Assembly: GCA_032622095.1 (NCBI GenBank)
Contig: CP136069.1
Coordinates: forward strand, 206,638,750-206,702,749
Direction: 5' to 3'
DNA from: Siphonodentalium dalli
Taxonomy: Eukaryota; Mollusca; Scaphopoda; Gadilida; Siphonodentaliidae
DNA length: 64,000 nt
In this document: one piece after another, positions 32,331 to 43,864 of the stretch
Numbering within the stretch: the first letter of the stretch is position 1
Layout of the letters: each line of letters opens with the position of its first letter
Made by a program: the position numbers and the translations under genes
Notes under the pieces: generated by a model
The model's input: only the letters and a program-made list of their open reading frames with translations
Databases searched by the model: none
What the model was told of the DNA's origin: nothing

Positions 32331-33837
32331 ATTGTTTTTTTTGAAATGCCGATTCAGTCATCAAATTCGATTAATTGCCCAAAAATAATGCTAACCACAG
32401 TAAATTGCCCAAAACGTGTTATTTATCAACGATTTGTTCAACGAAATTTTGCCGGTTGTCAAATATCTGACACAAAAAAGCCATTTGATTTTAGAGTTAT
32501 GATATCCATCTTCATCCGCAATTTGGTCAAAGAAATTCTTCTCGTTGACTCAGGGATGTGGCTAGAGGGTCTCCGCTGGGGGGGGGGTGTCCACCTTGAG
32601 AATTTCCAACTGCACCCCCCCCCCCCCCTTGAGTCGGAATCACACCAACACAACTTTTTGCATAATTCCATTTGCACCCCCCCCCCCCCCCCCTTGTACC
32701 TCATGCTCAGGCCTAATTTCCTATATATTCATAAGCTATGCTTCTATTTTCCCAGTATGAGAACATAACCTGAAAATTGCCCCCCCAAAAAACAACTAGT
32801 GATCTAATTCCAGACAAATGCACACAGCTACCGACAACAGACCAGGAAACACCGGGCCGACCATGGTTGTTTGGCCCGGTGTGAGAAAAATTTTAAAACT
32901 ATACAAGAAAATCGCAAATCCTAGCATCAAGACTGGCCTCAACTGAAGCTTTCCTAGTGTTGGAAATTTCAAACCTCATGCTCCCCCTCAGGTTGGAAAA
33001 TTCTTCAACTGGTGACCATTTATGTCTACAAGTTTGACCAAATGTAGTAAAATATTGTTTTGCTAAACTAATTAGCAGTTTTGTATTGGCCATGTGGATG
33101 GGGCAATGACACACCGGGCCGACCATGGTTCGGCCCGATGTGCGAAAATTTTGAAATCTGAACAAGTAAATCGCAAAATCCTAACATCTAGACTAGCCTC
33201 AAGCCTTCCTACTGTTGGAAACTTCAAACCCTACACCCCCACTTAGGTTGGAAAATTTCCAACTGATGACAATTCCAATGACAATGTTGACCAATTGTAT
33301 GACAATATTGTTTTCTTAAATTAACTAGAAGTTTTTGACTGGCCACGGGGGAGGGACCAGGACACAAGCTTTCCAAGTGTTGGAAATTTCCAACCTGTCA
33401 CCCCCCTAAGGTTGGAAAATTTCCAACTGATGACCATTTCTGTCAAAATTTTTGACCAAAAATAGGAACATATGCAAATATTGGTCGAAAAACAATAAAT
33501 TCCCCCAATAAATTGTTTTATAATCAAACTATACAAGAACATTTTCAACCTATTGTTGGTGTGAAATTTCGTTGTGGCAGGTATGAAATTTCCAACTATT
33601 GAAAATATAGCTCTCTGCTGGGGGGTGAGACACCCCCCCACACCCCCCTATAGCCACATCCCTGCGTTGACTGTCTACTGGGCCACTTAAAATAAAAATA
33701 ATAGATTTCAAACATCGATATCTGATCACTCTGAGCTTTGATGGGTGGGTTCCTCGACTCGAATCAAATATGTTTTACCCCCGAAGCCAAGGAAATAGCA
33801 ATTTAGGAGCGTCTGATCGGATTGAGTACCTATAAAG
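32275..33837. mobile_element. Family E element split by a hAT-like insertion
   Basis: The left part (32275-32550) starts AAAGGTACTCAATCCGATTC. The right part (33665-33837) resumes at GTCTACTGGGCCACTT and ends GGATTGAGTACC. The two rejoin in the same order as in the copies at 29513 and 30890. Confidence 0.85.
32551..33664. mobile_element. hAT-like non-autonomous element, 1114 bp, 8-bp TSD
   Basis: The ends are CAGGGATGTGGCTAGAGGG and TAGCCACATCCCTG, flanked by exact CGTTGACT repeats (32543-32550, 33665-33672). The interior has three direct repeats of about 230 bp, containing GTGTTGGAAATTTCAAACC and GGTTGGAAAATTTCCAACTG, plus poly-C and poly-G tracts that account for the P- and G-rich ORFs. 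There is no transposase frame. Confidence 0.92.
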
Positions 33838-34300
33838 GTACTCAATCCGATTCGATGGTCCCCATATCATTAGATTCCAACAACAACATTAATTATATTG
33901 CCCGAACACTCCTGCAAATGAATAATAGCTATATAGTCAATTCCAATTATGTATACTTTAAAGGTACTCAATCCGATTCGATGGTCCCCATATCATCAGA
34001 TTCCAACAACAACAACATTTTTAAATGCCGCTTCAGTTATCAAAATCGATTAATTGCCCAAAAATAATTTTTTACAATTTTAATAATTTTTTCTTGTATT
34101 CTTTAACAATTTTATAATTTCACCCATACAGAGCCCCAGACAAACATGAGCAGACGACACTCTTCTATATGCTTCTATATATATGTGGGGCTCCCTGCAG
34201 GGTAATTGATGCTAACCACAGTCAACTATGATATAAAATTGCCCAAAACCTGTTATTTATCAACATTTTGATCAACGAAATTTTGCCGGTTTGTCAAATG
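33835..34300. mobile_element. Family E elements, abutting, with a nested hairpin insertion
   Basis: Short E ends (AAAGGTACTCAATCCGATTC) occur at 33835 and 33959 in the same orientation. Between ATTGCCCAAAAATAAT and GATGCTAACCACAG a block of about 140 bp is inserted (34070-34208). It carries the GAGCCCC...GGGGCTCC hairpin seen at 20765 and in the 91-bp satellite. Confidence 0.8.
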
Positions 34301-34930
34301 CTATACTCCAGAACTTTGACCTGTAGCACTAAAACCACGGAAACGGGGTTGGATGAATCTCTGAAACAACGGAACGGGGCTGGATGAATCCCAATACGGC
34401 CGCGACTCAGTGAGCTCGCTAATACGCCCTGCCACTAACTCCCGGCCATATTGGATACACCATGCAGGTCCGGTTCCCTGATTTTAGTGCTACATGTCAA
34501 AGTTCTGTAGTAGCATTTGGAGTTTTGAATTATTCATGAATTCCATATATGGAAATGCTACTCCAGAACCTTGACCTATATAGCACTAATACAACGGAAC
34601 CGGGACTGGATGAATCTATGAAACCACGGAACGGAGCTGGATTAATCCAATACGGCCTGCGACTCCTAGTGATCTGGCTTATATGTATAATACGTTACAA
34701 ATGAGATAACTATACCCCCTGTCAATAACTCGCGGCTATATTGGATCCACCAGTACCGGTTCCGCGGTTTCATAGATTCCTCCAGCACCGGTTCCGTGAT
34801 TTTAGTGCTACAGGTCAACGTTTTGGAGTAGCATTTCCATATATGGAGCTTTTGAATTATTCATGACCGCCATATATGGGAAGCTAAATAAAACCACGGA
34901 ACCGGACCTGGTGGATCCAATATATGGCCG
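34297..34930. mobile_element. Family I foldback repeat
   Basis: ATGCTACTCCAGAACCTTGA, CTAATACAACGGAACC and GGATGAATC blocks occur several times and in inverted form, around CCATATATGGAAATGC and TGAATTATTCATGA. 36290-36570 is a second copy. Confidence 0.75.
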
Positions 34931-35389
34931 CGAGTTAGTGACATGTGCGTATTTCGAATATCTCCTCACTTCTAATGACCATAATTCACAAACGCCTGAA
35001 CCGATTCCTAAAATTCCAACGCCAATCGACCAAGTAAGCTATGTTTATACAGATCTGGTTCACAACTGAATATAGGATAAACTGTTCGACAACATATAAA
35101 ACAGACGACGAACAAGCATTTCATGGAGAGCACAGGCTCGATGCCAACTATATACCAACTATATATAATATGAGAACAAATAAATCTAAACCGTCGAGAT
35201 TTCAAACTCAAAATTTATCGAAAAATATCCCACCCTTTGTACTAAATTTCTATATATAACATGTATTGACAGATATAATATTTTTATCGATAAAATATCC
35301 CACCTTTTGTACTAAACTTCATAATATTAATCTGCCCAAATCAATCCCATATTTTAAATCTAATCTCCACTCATTTCCATTATTTAAAG
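34931..35389. other. No supported gene
   Basis: Overlapping frames of about 70 codons on both strands have no known motif. AAAATATCCCACCYTTTGTA is duplicated near 35222 and 35292. Confidence 0.4.
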
Positions 35390-35875
35390 GTATTCAATCC
35401 GATCGAGGCGCTCCTGAATAACTATTTCGTTGGCTTCTGGGGATAAAAAATAATTGATTCGAGCCGAGGAACCCACCCATCAAAGCTCAGAGTGATCAGA
35501 TATCGATTATTTGACGTTTGTTATTTCTCGAGATGTGTAATAATATGTGGCCCAGAAACGCGTGGTCAAACGGAGGGTCTCGGATAAAATTGCGGATGAA
35601 GATGGATAACTCTAAAATTAAGTGGTATAGTACGGTCAAATTTCGTGATACTTTAGTGATAATATGGCCATATTTTGTTGAACAAAATGTTGATAAATAA
35701 AACAATTTGGGAAATTTTGTACCATATTTGACAGTGGTTAGCATTATTTTGTTGCAATAAATCGATTCTGATAACTAAAGCGTATTTTGAAGAAATGTTG
35801 TTGTCGTTGTTGTTGTTGCATCTTGGTGGTATGGGGACCGTCTAATCGCATTGAGTAACTTTAAGCAATAATTTA
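35390..35875. mobile_element. Family E element, near full length
   Basis: The left end is AAAGGTATTCAATCCGATCG, the interior has CGAGCCGAGGAACCCACCCA and a (GTT)n tract, and the right end is TAATCGCATTGAGTAACTTTA. Confidence 0.8.
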
Positions 35876-36289
35876 AAATTATTTTTGCATTTAAAATGAA
35901 CTCAATAACCAAACTCCACGCAACGCCCTCTACGTTATCACTGCGATATAGCACTGCCACAAGGATGGTACTTTGCGGACCGATACATCTATTTTTACAC
36001 ATCGTCGGAACTATATTTAGTCACCTATTGTCTTATTTTGACCACCAACAGTTTGCAATAATGGTAATTATTTCGGTATTGATAAGAACAATATGAACTG
36101 AGCCAGCCGTAGTCAATTTAAATCCTAAAACATAAGAACTAAGAACACGTATGATCCTTACCAAATGTCCTTATGGCAGTGGTATCTCAGCAAAGCGATG
36201 GGAGATAACTCTGCCTGCAATTTGCTCAATTACCTGCTTGGCGACCACGCACTGCGTATATTCTGGTCGTTGATCGGCAACAATCTACG
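35876..36289. other. No supported gene
   Basis: Frames at 35896-36096 (+) and 35775-36002 (-) lack splice context and known motifs. Confidence 0.35.
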
Positions 36290-36570
36290 CGTAAAGTTGT
36301 CTATACTACGAAATCGCTGCCTAATATGCCCTGTCAATAACTCGCAGCCATATTAGATCCACCAGGTCCGGTTCCGTGATTTTACTTAGCTTTCCATATA
36401 TGGAAGTCATGAATAATTCAAAAGCACCATATACGGAAATGCTACTCCAAAACTTTGACCCGTAGCACTAAAACCACGGAACCGAGGCTAGCTGGATGAA
36501 TCTATTAAACCGCGGAACCGGACCTGGTGGATCCAATATGACCGCGAGTTAGTGACAGGGCGTATTACCA
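36290..36570. mobile_element. Family I foldback repeat, second copy
   Basis: CTTTCCATATATGGAAGTCA, GCTACTCCAAAACTTTGACC and ACCGGACCTGGTGGATCCAA match 34560-34930. Confidence 0.75.
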
Positions 36571-36612
36571 TTAAATATAGAAAAAGAGTGGAGACTTTGA
36601 TAAAATGTTGTA

Positions 36613-36970
36613 AGATTAAAGGTACACAGTCTCCATATCATCAGATTCCAACAACATCAACAACAACAACATTTCTTGAAATGCCGCTTCAGTTATGAGA
36701 ATCGATTGAATTGCCAAACAAAATATAATGCTAACCACTGCCAACAGTAACACAATTGCCCAAAATGTGTAAAATACCAACATTTTGTTCAACGCAATTT
36801 GGTATCGAGAGTATGTCGGTCGGCATTCGTCGAATATATATTTGCTAGGCCGCCAAATATTCCAGGTGATGAAAAATAGCAGATTTCAAAAATCGATATC
36901 TGATCAATATTAGCTTTGATTGGTGGGTTCCTAGACCCGAATAAAATATTTTTTTTAAGTGTAGGTTATA
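36613..36970. mobile_element. Family E element
   Basis: (CAACAA)n, ATGCCGCTTCAGTTATGAGA, CGAGAGTATGTCGGTCGGCA and GGTGGGTTCCTAGACCCGAA match other copies. Its left end is shortened to AAAGGTACACAGTC. Confidence 0.8.
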
Positions 36971-37600
36971 AGCAACTAAATACATGAAATTATGCCCCTT
37001 GGCATTTGTGTAGGGAAACTCGAGTCAGCATAAACAAAAATACCGGCAGCTGAATGGTGTATAATATCTTCGGTTGTTTAATGCGAAAAAAAAAAAAATT
37101 CATAGGTTATGTTAATTCCCCGGCCATTTGTGTGGGATTGTTCGTCAAGCGGCTACATTGGTCGCCAAAGTTGGTAGGGGGTGGGGGTATTTTTCTATAT
37201 TAAAATTTTGTGCACAAAAGGGGGTAGTAACTGTTGTGGAAATGCCAATTTATTTCCAGGAATAAGTATGGTGAGGCACCATTTCTTTTTTGACAACTTA
37301 TGTCCGACATGGAGTTCTACACGCAAAAGTATTTAAAAATTGGCTCTGTAGGGTAATGAATCGTCGGGATGGCTTAACCCTAACACTGTCGGCTATGGGA
37401 AATATTTAGTTGATTGTAACCTGTAGGTTATTCTAATTGGGTCGCTGGGGAAGCCCCAACCACACATATTTTTTGGTTGGCCTTATATGTTTATGAAGAT
37501 AAGATCGCTCGGCATTATATACGATAATGAGTAACACATGATTGTATCAATATCAAGCAACGTGATTATATAAGTGTTTATTACACACTTAACCATTTCT
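36971..37600. other. No supported gene
   Basis: It contains a poly-A tract near 37087. Nothing was recognised. Confidence 0.35.
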
Positions 37601-37800
37601 ATACTGAATGGATTCTCCCACTCATGTATACAAGAATACATTGGAATTCTCTACTATTCATACGGAGGGGTGTTCAGCAAATAGAAGCAGACGACAGACA
37701 TGCAGGCAAAACGATAATAGAAGTGCTAAAAGATTCTTATAAATTAGTGAGAAATGTTTTCTCATCAATGAGTATTTAGTATATAAATGGTTAATATAAT
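37601..37800. mobile_element. Family G element, single-unit form
   Basis: ACGGAGGGGTGTTCAGCAAA and AATGAGTATTTAGTATA match the other G copies, with more divergence. Confidence 0.7.
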
Positions 37801-38165
37801 TACACGAACTCTTTATAGAACAGGGTCAAGGTCGCACACCAGCTGAGTTGATGTTTACTTATACATGGTTCCATGCACCAGAACGACCTGTTTATATCAA
37901 ATTTCACCAAACTCTCGCAGAAATAATTCCGTGCGTTGGAACTGTGATTGCGACCCTTCTGAATACTGGACGGTTTGAGACCGCGTACATAAGACACTCA
38001 TGGCTCCGTTAACGTTTATCCTCCTTTTTTCATTCTGTCTTTCGGAGTTTCAGTCTTTCGTTTTATCTGGTTGTTTCCATGACGTTCATCCTCAGTCCGG
38101 ATTCAATCCGTCTCAAGTACGTATCAATTATTGTATGAATTATAGTCACCTGCTATTTATCTATG
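37801..38165. other. No supported gene
   Basis: Short frames on both strands meet near 38000. A + frame beginning MAPLTFILLFSFCLSEF looks like a signal peptide but soon loses similarity to any family and runs into repeat sequence. It may be the start of an unknown secreted protein. No donor or partner exon is seen. Confidence 0.3.
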
Positions 38166-38168
38166 GGC

Positions 38169-38724
38169 GGCCAAATTCACTTTTAATAATTATTTGCATA
38201 TAAGTCAGCTTAAGTGTCATCATTTGTGCTTATAAGCGCAATTATGTACGATTAAGCATAAAACGTTGCGCTTAAGCGCAAATACAATTAAGCACAAATA
38301 TTTTCGCTTAAACACAGATATTTGAGCTTAACTACAACTATTTGAGCTTAAGCGCAAATATTTGTGTTTAAACGCAAATATTTGTGCTTAAGCTCAAATA
38401 TTTGGGCTTAAGCTCAAATTTGTACATTTCATTCCCCATCAATACAGATCTTCCCTCAAAAGTAAAATAGGCTTCCCAGTGTTTGAACTTCTAATGTGTG
38501 GTGGACTCTGCTAATATCAACAGAGTGCATGTTAGGTAATGGTTTTTAATTTCCTTATTTGAGCTTAAGCGCAAATAATTATGCTTAAACATAAATAGCT
38601 TTTTGTGCTTAAGCGTAATTATATTATTTGTGCTTAAGCACAATTATTTGTGCTTAAGCGCAAATAACGCTTAAGCAAAAATAATTGTGCTTAAGCACAA
38701 ATAATTATTAAAAGTGAATTTGGA
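38169..38724. mobile_element. Foldback element made of GCTTAAGC palindromes
   Basis: The ends CCAAATTCACTTTTAATAAT and ATTATTAAAAGTGAATTTGG are exact complements. The interior repeats GCTTAAGCGCAAATATTTGT-type palindromic units many times, split by a 150-bp unique core (about 38415-38565). The end sequence is shared with 19152. Confidence 0.85.
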
Positions 38725-38865
38725 ATTTATCAACATAGTTGTGAATAATTGAACACTAAATCGTGTACTGCATGGGGACAACCCACATCATATATAATCT
38801 GGTATTCATTACACGCTTGTTCATAGAAGTACAGTGTTATTGCTGTTCCATATTTACAAATCCGT

Positions 38866-38891
38866 ATGGAACGTACGTTCCATACGCATCT
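38866..38891. repeat. Perfect 24-bp palindrome
   Basis: CGTATGGAACGT is followed by its exact complement ACGTTCCATACG. No element context was found. Confidence 0.7.
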
Positions 38892-39049
38892 CGTTGACAT
38901 AAAATGACGTACATGACGTTCGCCTCAACCATGAAACTGGAACTATTTAAATAAAAGAATCATCACACATGACAAAAACTCCATTAGCCTAAATAAACCT
39001 TCTAATCCTGTATTTTTAATGCACGGATTCTAGGACGCGAAGCGTGTAA

Positions 39050-39212
39050 TAAACACAGAACGACACGATGTGTAAATGGGTTTGTCGATACGGCACTCGT
39101 GCTGTCGCGAAAGGATAGAACTCGAGGCTCAAGCGCCTCTCGTTCTATCCTTCCGCGACAGCACTCGTGCCGTATCGACAAACCCATTTACACATCGTGT
39201 CGTTCTGTGTAT
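39050..39212. repeat. Long near-perfect hairpin, arms about 70 bp
   Basis: The left arm ACACAGAACGACACGATGTG through AAGGATAGAAC is complemented by GTTCTATCCTT through CACATCGTGTCGTTCTGTGT. The loop is about 20 bp (TCGAGGCTCAAGCGCC). It is GC-richer than its surroundings. It matches no other repeat in the window. Confidence 0.9.
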
Positions 39213-39259
39213 ATACAACATACGTGGTACGTGGGTAATATACTGAGGTACTATAATGA

Positions 39260-39687
39260 TTAACCCTTTACCCAACAAAACGGCCAAAACCGGCCAAATA
39301 AAGCTTCAACAGCCTAAAATATTTTCGGTCTGTCTCAATAGAACCATACAAATATGGATATAATTGGAACCGGCTCCTTGACCACATTGTGATAGTTACA
39401 GTTATGCCCTGTTACAGTTATGCCCTGTGCCAATGCATTCTCTATGCCCTGTGCCAATGCATTCTCTTATATATGCCGGCCATGTTTGTTGAACCATAGG
39501 TCGCCTCGCATATATAAGAGAATGCATTGGCCTAAAAAAAATCTTTTTCTTACATTCTTTAACAATTTTATAATTTTTAATGTGTTAAGCCAATGCATTC
39601 TCTTATATATGCGAGGCGACCTATGGTCGACTCGCATATATAAGAGAATGCATTGGCACAGGGCCCTTCTGTTGGGTAAAGGGTTAA
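39260..39687. mobile_element. Family P1 piggyBac-like MITE with a local duplication
   Basis: Bounded by TTAA. The left module is rearranged: TATGCCCTGTGCCAATGCAT occurs twice and the arm is broken by CGGCCATGTTTGTTGAA (39478-39494). The right module (39592-39656) is intact. Confidence 0.85.
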
Positions 39688-39894
39688 GCTGTACTATAAT
39701 GATTATGCTGGTATGCTAGGCAATTTAGTACCCAGCTACACCAGGTTTATACCCCAGTATACGAGGGTAGTACGCACCTACTTTTGTCATATGGGCCATG
39801 GTAGAATGGTCAGTTCACCATGGTATAGAATGGCCACTTCACCATGGTAGTAACATGGTACTACCGTGACAGTACCGTGGTGCTTTTTGTACAT
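39688..39894. repeat. Short local repeats, no gene
   Basis: CATGGTAGAATGGTCAGTTC-type blocks and CCATGGTA repeat near 39795-39870. Confidence 0.5.
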
Positions 39895-40352
39895 TAAAAG
39901 TACTCAATCCGATCAGACGCTCCTAAAATACTATTTCTTTGGCTTCGGGGGTAAAAAATATTTGATTCGAGTCGAGGAACCCACCGTCAAAGCTCAGAGT
40001 GATCAGATATCGATTTTTGAAGTTTGTTATTTCTCGAGATGTGTAATAATATGTGGCCTAGAACCACGTGGTCAAACGGACAAAATTGCGGATGAAGATG
40101 GATAACTCTAAAATCAAGTGGTAATACGGACAAATTTCGTGATAGTTTAGTGATAATACGGCCATGTTTGTTGAACAAAATGTTGATAAATAACAAGTTT
40201 TGGGAGATTTGATATCATAGTTGACAGTGGTTAGCATTATTTTGTTGCAATAAATCGATTCTGATAACTAAAGCGTATTTTGAAGAAATGTTGTTGTTGT
40301 TGTTGTTGTATCTTAGTGGTATGGGGAACGTCTGGTCAGATTTAGTACCTTT
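39895..40352. mobile_element. Family E element, near full length
   Basis: It runs from AAAGTACTCAATCCGATCAG to TTTAGTACCTTTAAAG and ends directly against a family H element. Its interior matches the copy at 35390. Confidence 0.85.
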
Positions 40353-40755
40353 AAAGGCCCACATAATTTTTTAACCCCCAGATCACATATATAAAATATA
40401 TGTCATATTATATACCATTTGTAAGAGGAAGCTCCAAAACATTGTATTATCAACTTATCCGGTGTAATAAACTGTGAACATGTTGTTTTTGTCGAGTTAC
40501 CGTCATGGTTTTTTTCATCTAGATTGTAGTAAAACGTGTATTTTTTTCAATCAACCTTAAAGATAGAGTTATTCCCCTTCCATTGAAAGTACATCTTTAG
40601 TTTGAATTTTGTTGCATTCTAGGAATAAAAACGGGGGAATCTTTCTGTGATTTCCTCTGTTTTCTATTTCTTTATGGGCATCTTTTGAGACACAGATGTT
40701 TCAAAACGTGATGAATTATAGTATTTTAATCATATTTTATGGCATAGATTGTTAT
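40352..40755. mobile_element. Family H element, reverse orientation
   Basis: It begins TAAAGGCCCACATAATTTT and carries complements of the 63075 copy (TTGTAAGAGGAAGCTCCAAA, TTATCCGGTGTAATAAACTG). Its far end is lost near GCATAGATTGTTATA. Confidence 0.8.
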
Positions 40756-41870
40756 AAAATCGTATATTTTCAACAGATGAAAATTTCATGCCTCACACAA
40801 CATTTGTTGGAAATTTTACACCATTTATAGGTTGAATTGTTTGTTGGTTGATTTTCCAACCACTAATTAGTGGGATATTTGTTGTTTTAGACCAACTTTA
40901 TCTAGCAAATTGTTTCTATAATTAATCCAAGTTTGGTCTGAAATTGCTATAAGTTTGGAAATATACTAACATTATAGGTGTTGTCAGGTTGGTTCGAAAT
41001 TTCCAACATTTGGAAAGTTCAAACCCAGTGGTCCTCTATTTTGGCGGCGGCCATTTTGAATCGGATGTGTTTGGGGAATATGCTGAGAACTGGCATGGGT
41101 TCCCTATTTGAATCCCTCTGAACGGCGGCCATGTTGAATCGGGGCCCGGGCTGTTTGTGGAAAGAGAGTCTTGCGACCGCCCTACAACACTCTTTATTTG
41201 AGTGAAATATAAATTTTTAAAATAAGGAATAGAAGTCACATTCGCGGCCATATCGTAAAAGTGGCGGGCATTTTGAATATATTGACCATTTAATCCATTT
41301 TGATCGGTTTGTCGAAAAATATTAGTCTTCATATAGTTGACGTACATAGGCCATTCATGCCAAATGTCAGGTTTGCATGCATAAAGTGAACGATTCTGTT
41401 ACTATTTGACACTTAGCCGCCCTATATATTTTGTATTTTAGGTAACATCTATATTTGCTCTACGATGAGACAAATGCACAATTATTAGATAAAATGTTAT
41501 TGCGCTCGGCTATAACGCCTATAATTTTCTCAATTCTCGATAAATTATGTGCAATATCGAAATTATTTATTGTAGGTGCGCACTGGAGCTTATCATTTTT
41601 GCTGTTTACGAACTGGAGCCGTACAAATTTCGCACTGGAGCCACCGTACGCTTGTTAACGCCACCGGTGTACTCTGTGCTTGAAAATATAATAAGTGTCC
41701 AATGGGGGATTATCGGGGATTAGGTCGATGTAAAAGTAAAAATGGGTCGCTTTAAAAGCTGTAGTCTTACCCCGAAACTCAATAAAATAGTCCGACACAG
41801 ATTAGCACATGTGCTGATATTGATAATAACAACACCGTTTGGAAAGCGTGCGATCGTGTGGTAATCAAAG
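40756..41870. other. Repeat debris, no gene
   Basis: 40790-41030 has GTTGGAAATTT and GGTTGG blocks, as in the hAT-like interior at 32551. 41030-41200 has GGCGGCGGCCATTTTGAATC blocks repeated loosely, related to 43865-44460. ORFs of 67-103 codons here are not supported. Confidence 0.45.
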
Positions 41871-42835
41871 ATGGATTTCGACGAAATTTGATACTTAGGG
41901 GTACTTTTGTCCGGGGGGTGTTTTGGACGGGTCAAATCGTGACCCCGACCTGACCTTGACCTTTAAGCCAGTCAATTCAAGGTCAAATCGGGTAAAACGG
42001 ACGATTTCGACGAAATTTGATACCTAGAGGTAGTTTTATCCAGGAAGTGTTTTGGACGGGTCAAATCGTGACCCCGCCCTGACCTTGACCTTCAAAATGG
42101 TCAATTAAAGGTCAAATCGGGTAAAACGGACGAATTTTGACGAAATTTTATACCTAGGGATACCTTTGTCCGGGGATTGTTTTGGACGGGTCAAATCGTG
42201 ACCCCCACCTGAACTTAACCTTCAAAATGGTCAATTCAGGGTCAAATTGGGTAAAACGGACGGATTTCGACTAAATTTAATACCTAGGGGTGGTTTTGTC
42301 CAGGAAGTGTTTTGGACGGGTCAAATCGTGACCCCGCCTGACCTTGACCTTCAAAATGGTCAATTCAAGGTCAAATATGGTAAAACGGACGAATTTTTAC
42401 GAAATTTTATACCTAGGGATACCTTTGTCCGGGGAGTATTTTGGACGGGTCAAATCGTGACCCCCACCTGATCTTGACCTTCAAAATGGTCAATTCAAGG
42501 TCAAATCGGGTAAAACGGACGGATTTCGTCTAAATTTAATACCTAGCGGTAGTTTTTTCCGGGGAATGTTTTGGACGGGTCAAATCGTGACCCCGACCTG
42601 ACCTTGACCTTCAAAATTGTCAATTCAATGTCAAATCGGGTAAAACGGACGGATTTCGACGAAATTTGATACCTAGGGCTACTTTTCTCCGGGGAGTGTT
42701 TTGGACGGGTCAAATCAGGACCCCGACCTGACCTTGACTTTCAAAATAGTCCATTCAAGGTCAAATCGCGCCTTTCGCCGGAAAGGAGATGGGAAACAGC
42801 CTGGACGAAGTCGGGCCCACCAGCTAGTGTAATAA
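41870..42835. repeat. About 120-bp minisatellite, about 8 units
   Basis: Units contain GACCTTGACCTTCAAAATGG, AAACGGACGGATTTCGAC and GTGTTTTGGACGGGTCAAAT. The array ends GACGAAGTCGGGCCCACCAG, the complement of the start of the array at 28330, so both are the same element. Confidence 0.9.
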
Positions 42836-43487
42836 AAAGCGAGACAGCTTAATTGAAGTATGTAATGTATAACACGAGAAACTGGAAAACTTGATATATG
42901 GAAGTATCCAAATTTCCCACATGGAATTTGAAAGCTAGTTTATATTATAATTATATTATAATTTATATTTATGGCTAATAATATGATCTTGGTGGAGTAC
43001 CATTTCTGACTATGGTTTTCTTGTGTTTGAATGTGCCATGGCCCATGCATGCGTGATTGTTAACAACCTTACCAAACTATGGTTTGCCCATTGGATTTTG
43101 AAAGAATAATTTGGATTTTTAAGAAAATACTTACAATTATAAGTGCCGTCAGAGATTGCAATTTAGCATTTATCGATGCGCACTGGACGATTATACGATT
43201 TCGGACGGATTTAACAGGAGCGGTGCCCCCCCCCCCCCCCCACCCACCGTGACACTGGCGTAGTTCTGTCCATTATTTCATGACATATCACCTGCTATTT
43301 TCTGTTCGACTTTTTCCCTCTGCATGCATGGGCCAATTATAGCTCTATCAGTGCCCCCCCCCCCCGATAACGAAGTTACGAGGGGCGTGTGTTGTTCCGT
43401 CCGTCTAACCGTCGATCTGTCTCACGGGGGGGGGGCTGTAACGCGCTACGCCATAGCTACATACACCCCTGCACTTATTATGCGCCG

Positions 43488-43496
<9 letters not shown>
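42836..43496. other. No supported gene; poly-C and poly-G tracts
   Basis: Poly-C runs are at about 43216-43230 and 43356-43367, and a poly-G run at 43426-43435. ORFs here read through these tracts. Confidence 0.4.

Positions 43497-43538
<42 letters not shown>
43489..43538. repeat. (TA)n microsatellite
   Basis: About 40 bp of alternating TA followed by CACACACG. It gives an I/Y-rich spurious ORF. Confidence 0.95.
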
Positions 43539-43542
<4 letters not shown>

Positions 43543-43864
43543 CCTGCATGCTTTACGTCATGGTAATATACCACATGTACAATGACGTAAATCTTTGGCG
43601 CGTTTATACATGCATAGGGCATATATATATATGGAGTTCTGGACTGCGTATATGCATGGCAAGTGGATGGGGTGGAGCGCGCGTTACAAACCCATGTGAT
43701 ATGTCTGGTTGTTGTCCGTCCGTGCATGCATGGACACAACGTTGTGTTTCACATCTTGTATTTATTACGAAGGTGACTTCCATTCCTTATTCCTCATTCG
43801 AAAATGTTATACTTAGGTCAAACAGAGTGTTGTGTGGTGCATATGGCCCACAAAGATAATCTTT

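Noticed and set aside
32346-32768. 140-codon frame rich in P and H
   Set aside because: It crosses the junction between family E and the hAT-like element and reads through poly-C tracts.
43389-43859. 156-codon frame, the longest in the window
   Set aside because: It runs through a poly-G tract and a (TA)n microsatellite and has no recognised domain.
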